Assembly: GCA_003313425.1 (NCBI GenBank) | Contig: NHZP01000035.1 | Span: 62,001-126,000, forward strand | Length of the DNA: 64,000 nucleotides | Source: Pseudopyrenochaeta lycopersici | Taxonomy: Eukaryota; Ascomycota; Dothideomycetes; Pleosporales; Pseudopyrenochaetaceae | Direction of reading: 5' to 3' | In this document: piece by piece, positions 59,385 to 64,000 of the stretch | Layout of the letters: every line of letters begins with the position of its first letter | How positions within the stretch are numbered: position 1 is the stretch's first letter | Position numbers and translations under genes: made by a program | Notes under the pieces: model-generated | Seen by the model: the letters and a program-made list of their open reading frames with translations, nothing else | What the model was told of the DNA's origin: nothing | Databases searched by the model: none

Positions 59385-62106
59385 GGTGAGATATATCTTG
59401 GAGTTTTGACCGTTGAGTCTTCTTGCATGTGTTTTCAACTACTCGTACACAGTCAGTCCGAAAGCACTTCAAAAGAATGCTTCAGCATATTAGATCTTGC
59501 AAATTCGCAATATACAAACGTACCCTAGGTTCTTCAAAGATGTTAAGAATCTTGGATGGATGTTCGATAGTGGTGGTACTAGTAGTGTTGGCCTGGAAGC
59601 TGCAGTGTTCCTTGTTCCTGACCGATAGCGCTCAGGGGAGGTGGAATAGGACATCGACTCACTGGCACTCTTGCTTTTTGGGTGGCCAATACTTTTCCGA
59701 ACTGCAAAATCAAGGCACAGATATTGTAGAATTTAACCACAATAAGCCTGACCTCGTGAATCCTTATTTCAATGAACTATGCGAGGGTATGATGGCATGG
59801 CTTGGCGAGTGACGTCGATTTCCAGGGTCCAACTTGCGGGGCGCCCAAGCCACATATGGCAAATTGTCTTGTCGCTCACTCGGTGCTACCTCGATCTGGT
59901 CGGGTAGTAAGAGTTCGTGTGCATCGCTGACATGTTTGTGTGGACAACATAGGTCGGCGTCGCTGCGTGGTTAGAGGCTCAAGTGTCTTAAATGAGATGC
60001 GCACGTCATGTCTGTGCCTTGGATAAGGTTTGGGAAGGATAGATGAATCCTGAAAAATTCTTAGTACAAATACTAAGTTGCCCTCATCGTGAACTTGTTT
60101 CGTGGTAGGCCCAGCCCTTATGCCGGAGTGGTGTGAGGGTTGGCTACGTCCAGCGATGCTGGCCATCGTACGACTCAAATATTTCAAGTAATTGATCGCC
60201 CTTGATAACGGTCGTCGTTACCGCATGACGCTACTATCCTAAATGGTTATCTTACTTGCTGCCAGTGGGTCCTAACGTCGTTCCCGATAATCACGGTATC
60301 TACGTGGCGACCGTGTTCTGTTTTTTGTATCATCCCTCTTCATACAATTGCGAAATCTGAACATGTTTGTCACTACTGAGCGACGAAGTTATGGCAAACG
60401 CCCATTGAGCGAATTGAATTGAAATTTGCAGGAATAGGAAAGTATTCGTGATTGTTGGGCACGTCCTGCCTATCAGCAACAACATAGTACCTTTCTAGAG
60501 ATGGCCAGGAAATCTATGAGGATCTCAATTGATTCTCTATTTACTTTCACTGTTAAATTTTGGCCTCTTGCTCATTGATTCTCCTGCGCTTGCAACGGTT
60601 TCTGCGGATCGAACTCAAGGCGGGATATATTCCGCTTTGTCTTTCACCGTCTTTGGGTTGATATACTTTCTTGACTAGAATATATATTGACACAGATACG
60701 CTTTATTCATCTAATGGAATAGCTATTACAATTTTAACTTCCGTCTATGGCTGTATGCCCGCCGAAATTCTTGAATCAGTCTCTCGTGGACGGTTGACCG
60801 TCTTTCTCTGTGGGTGCCATACAGATGTAGCTATCCTATTTATACTAGCCCTATCTTGGGGCGCCGGTAATACCTCTACACTCTGATTCTAGTTTTCCAA
60901 AACCTTCTCTGAAGCGTCCCCAATAATTCAAAATAGCCGTTGCGGATAAGATTTTCTCCACTTCAAACCAAGAAGAGGTCAAACAGAAGCGTATGTCTGC
61001 ATACGCAATCTCGCATTTCAATTAAGGGTAGAGGGTGCTTCAGATTTATATAACTTAAAGTTTAGTTAAACCTTCCCCATAGCATCCTTTTATGCCATCG
61101 ATTGACCCATGGATTCAGCTACGACAGACAGGGACATTCTTGTTGACACCTTCGGATGGCAAGTAACAGGCACGAAGATATTGGGCTGTTTTGCTCTTTT
61201 ACGTGTATGATAAGCTTAACCACCATCCTAAGGATGCAAATGAACACCAACCAACGCGCATGATAGTTTTCAAAAGGCTCGCGACTACATGAATAGATCA
61301 GGCACAGACATGAAATTGATCAATGGAACCGCCTTAGGCGTCGACAAAAACTAAATTCGTAGCATTCGTGTGGGTGCGCGATGAGTATTTGACTTTTTGT
61401 TGATATCTCAACCACGCAAGGCCATGCTATTTACAGTTTATTTACCAAAGCACCAATATTGGTGCGATAGTTAGAACAGATTCACCCGTGGCTCGAATGC
61501 GGGACGAATCTGTTTGAAATCATAGTACTGGAGCTACCTAGTAGATGTCAAAGGGTTTCAACAAACTGCTTAGGCGCTTGGTATTCGTTCTCATGGTGCC
61601 ATGTTCCCACCAATAGCGATTTCCCCCCCCCCCCCCATTTTGCTATGCAACAGTAACTGCCAGTGTATGGTTGTAGGCATTTGTAAGCTACAAAGGGCCG
61701 ATAGAGGGATCGGTCCGCTCAACTGCCGGTCCAAACTTCACCTATTGCAGCTAGCAGCTCGGTCAAAGCTGTAGGACCTGGGACTTTAGTATCAACTCTA
61801 GACGATGAAGGTCAATTTTCGAACACGGCTGCGGGAAGACGATGATAGGTTAGTGCTTGCTGAGCAATCCGGAAATGTGGAAGACCCGGGGGCCGCACAT
61901 ATGCACCAGCAGCCGTGGCTCGATTACAAACAAATATCTGTAGAAAGACTATGTTGAACTACTTCAGTGATATAAGTAGATGAAAGTCCACTTTCATAAA
62001 ACTCATCGTGTCTATTAAGGCCTTCACAAGCGTGTTCGATTACCCATCTTGCCTTGTTGTTCCGCATCCTGTCAATTAACAGCACTTATCACATCACATG
62101 ACAAAA
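59385..62106. other. Gene-poor intergenic region
   Basis: About 2.7 kb with raised A+T in parts (60500-61100). Short frames only. A run of about 14 C lies near 61623-61636. No RNA gene, repeat array or transposon signature recognised. Confidence 0.5.
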
Positions 62107-63149
62107 ATGCCATCGAGTATCGTCGCAGTCGCGGGTGGAACCGGCAAGCTTGGCCGTGCAATTGTCGACGAGCTCGTCAATTATGGTAGCTACAAGGTCC
62201 TTATCCTTAGTCGCGAAGTATATTTCTCCCAAATCCAGGTATTCCACACTCGTTTACAATCTTAGGCCAATGCGGAGAAAGCGAAGGAAGTTGGCACTGA
62301 AATCCTGATCGTTGACTATAGTGATGCCGATGCGATTGCAAGCACCCTAGAGAGTAACAACGTCGATACTGTTATCTCGACTTTAGGCTCGATGTTCGGC
62401 AGCGATCCTGAGCTTACCTTGATCGAGGGTGCGAAAAAATCGAAACAAACAAAACGTTACATTCCAAGCCTCTGGGGTTGCAGATATACACCTGAGTATG
62501 GTATTTACCTTGTGATATACAATGACTCGCCTGACTAACATGATTTATCAGGCTCGCAAGTATCTTCCCCCTTGGCCAAGCGAAAATTGCCTACCTCGAC
62601 GCCCTTGAAGCATCGTCTTTAGAGTACACTGCAGTTATCAATGGATTTTTCCTAGACTACTGGGGCTTCCCGAAAGTTAAATCATACCTGGGACCAAATC
62701 CTCTCATTCTCGACATTGCGGGTAACGCCGCCGCAATTCCTGGGTCTGGTGATGTGCCCGTAGTATTCACCTACAGCTTCGACATCGGCCGCTTCGTTGC
62801 CGCTCTTCTCAACGAGGACATATGGGAGAAGGAATCGGTCATAGTTGGCGATAAGTTGACATGGAATGAGTTCTTGGCTATTGCTGAAGAAGCCAAGGGC
62901 ACTAAATTTAAGGTAACAAAAGATGAACTAGAGACTCTGCAGAAGGGGCAGATTACCGAGCTACCCAGCCAGGTCGCCATGTATCCGTTCTTTCCAAAGG
63001 AGATGTTGCAAGGCCTCTTTGCAACATTCGGCATCTTGTTTGAGAAGGGACATTTTGATTTTGAATTGCGAGGAACGCTGAACGAAAAGTATCCAGAGAT
63101 AAAGACGAAGAAGGTGAAAAATATAGTTGAGGAAGCGTGGAAAGTATAA
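62107..63149 (+). CDS. NmrA-like / isoflavone-reductase-like NAD(P)-binding protein
   Basis: Atypical short-chain dehydrogenase family member, with either reductase or redox-sensing regulatory roles in fungi. Exons are 62107-62217, 62266-62495 and 62552-63149 (312 aa), with introns of 48 and 56 nt. The N-terminus SIVAVAGGTGKLGRAIVDEL carries the GxxGxxG dinucleotide-binding motif. Next come VLILSRE, ILIVDYSDADAIASTLESNN and VDTVISTLG, the usual Rossmann order, then KRYIPSLWGCRYTPE at the place of the PSEFG-type active-site region, and GQAKIAYLDALEASSLEYTA with the Lys position of the family. The C-terminal half includes TYSFDIGRFVAALLN and a substrate-domain helix set. No signal peptide. The substrate cannot be read from the sequence. 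Confidence 0.88.
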
Positions 63150-63412
63150 AGATCAAGGCCGTTCCACGACTATCTTGTCAGGATTTTGAAGAACCTGGCG
63201 TAGAGCTCCACCAATCTGGAGTGACCGTCTTGAGAAACGCTCTAACTGGCGAGTTGAGAATATGTGGCGGTTATTGAAGTTACATAAAGTCTTATGCAAA
63301 GCTTCATCAAACTTTGACAACACCACATTTTAAGAGTATGACAAAAACAATGTGGGTAAAGAGTCTTGTCAGCCTGTATAACCAACCATAAACTTCTTCT
63401 GCCTTTAGTGCA

Positions 63413-64000
63413 TCACCACGACGGATCGTAGCCCTTGTAAAGCACTTGAAATTCTCTCATCAAACCGACTCCATCTTCCAATCCTGCCCATTCTCTCCCG
63501 GTCTGTACACTGCCCATTCCATCCTCAACCCATCCCGCATACCTCTCATACATCTCTGCAACGCTTCTAGCCCTTAGTGGCAGCTCGCTCTGCCACTCTG
63601 ACCAACCCCATTCCAAGTCCTTTACTTGATTGGTCGCGTAACCGTGGTGCTCAATGTTAATTGGGCGGTTGTATGAGTCACCAGACATAAGGTACGGTCC
63701 CGGTGCTATGACCCGTAATTCACGAGTTTGGCCAATGATCGTCCAGGTCAGACCATGATCGCCTTTAAATGGAGGCCCAAGGCGAGAACAGACGACTAGA
63801 GATGCTCCAGATACAGTACCTCCGTTATTCGACGCCAGCGTACCATGTATGTTCAGAACATCTGGTACATCGTAGGTACCGTAACGGTGAGGTTTCCATG
63901 ATTTTAGTCCCCGCCACTGAATTTGCATTTTCGCATTGAAAACCTCCCAATCACCTAAAACTTCGCGTACATAGTCGATCATGTGTCCATAATGGATGTT
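63413..64000 (-). CDS. GFO/IDH/MocA family protein, Gal80-like (5' part outside window)
   Basis: The stop lies at 63413-63415 and the frame stays open to the right edge (195 codons visible), so only the C-terminal part is seen. It begins NIHYGHMIDYVREVLGDWE, the helix after the active-site region of this oxidoreductase family. It continues with TYDVPDVLNIHGTLASNNGG, SRLGPPFKGDHGLTWTIIGQ and TRELRVIAPGPYLMSGDS, the beta-sheet domain in which GSPFKGTPGLxW-like sequence is typical of fungal Gal80-like members. Such proteins are either NAD(P)-dependent sugar oxidoreductases or regulators derived from them. The N-terminal Rossmann fold needed to judge catalysis is missing here. It is convergent with the NmrA-like gene, 263 bp apart. 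Confidence 0.7.
   Translation of the reverse strand, partial: NIHYGHMIDYVREVLGDWEVFNAKMQIQWRGLKSWKPHRYGTYDVPDVLNIHGTLASNNGGTVSGASLVVCSRLGPPFKGDHGLTWTIIGQTRELRVIAPGPYLMSGDSYNRPINIEHHGYATNQVKDLEWGWSEWQSELPLRARSVAEMYERYAGWVEDGMGSVQTGREWAGLEDGVGLMREFQVLYKGYDPSW

Noticed and set aside
61450..61465. 16-base perfect palindrome GCACCAATATTGGTGC
   Set aside because: About one such palindrome is expected by chance in 64 kb; no gene context.

Overview
This is nuclear DNA of a filamentous ascomycete (Pezizomycotina). Genes sit on both strands, most carry one to three short introns (about 47 to 140 nt, GT..AG with branch sites such as CTAAC or CTGAC), and the proteins are typically fungal: chitin synthases with myosin-like domains, END3, an AreB/ASD4 GATA factor and nuclear-encoded ATP9. 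The family mix suggests Dothideomycetes, perhaps Pleosporales; that is inference. Coordinates for spliced genes were worked out by hand from splice signals plus protein continuity, and exon boundaries are given in each entry.

Layout. 1-1988 (minus): class VI chitin synthase, C-terminus cut by the left edge. 5314-8996 (plus): UPF2/NMD2. 10045-11447 (plus): phytase-like histidine acid phosphatase with one apparent frameshift. 12031-13321 (minus): END3. 13789-19180 (minus) and 21032-26663 (plus): the divergent pair of class VII and class V chitin synthases sharing a 1.85 kb intergenic region. 27644-30976 (plus): eIF5B. 31928-32954 (minus): broken F-box-like/DUF7730-type gene; 35313-36243 (plus): an intact relative. 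36594-39923 (minus): PPR protein resembling Pet309/CYA-5. 40315-42283 (plus): SRP68, divergent from the PPR gene. 43261-44896 (plus): AreB/ASD4-type GATA factor with a 30-base poly-C tract just upstream. 46116-46596 (plus): ATP synthase subunit 9 precursor. 48230-48754 (plus): a small secreted tandem-repeat precursor with Lys-Arg sites between repeats. 50018-54429 (minus): MMS1_N/CPSF_A (DDB1/Rik1-like) protein. 55487-56842 (plus): TBC GTPase-activating protein of Gyp8/TBC1D20 type. 58791-59384 (minus): unknown protein. 62107-63149 (plus): NmrA-like NAD(P)-binding protein. 63413-64000 (minus): C-terminal part of a GFO/IDH/MocA (Gal80-like) protein, cut by the right edge.

How it fits together. 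Three chitin synthases lie within 27 kb, and END3 (actin patch endocytosis) lies directly downstream of the class VII gene, so the left part is rich in cell-wall and cell-polarity genes. The remainder is mostly housekeeping genes for RNA decay, translation initiation, protein targeting, mitochondrial expression and ATP synthesis, separated by gene-poor stretches (33-35 kb, 57-62 kb).

The most novel item is the 48.2 kb gene. It encodes a signal peptide followed by four copies of a helical repeat separated by dibasic sites. The repeat copies differ at many synonymous positions while the amino acids stay nearly fixed, which indicates selection on the peptide. It looks like a Kex2-processed peptide precursor of unknown role.
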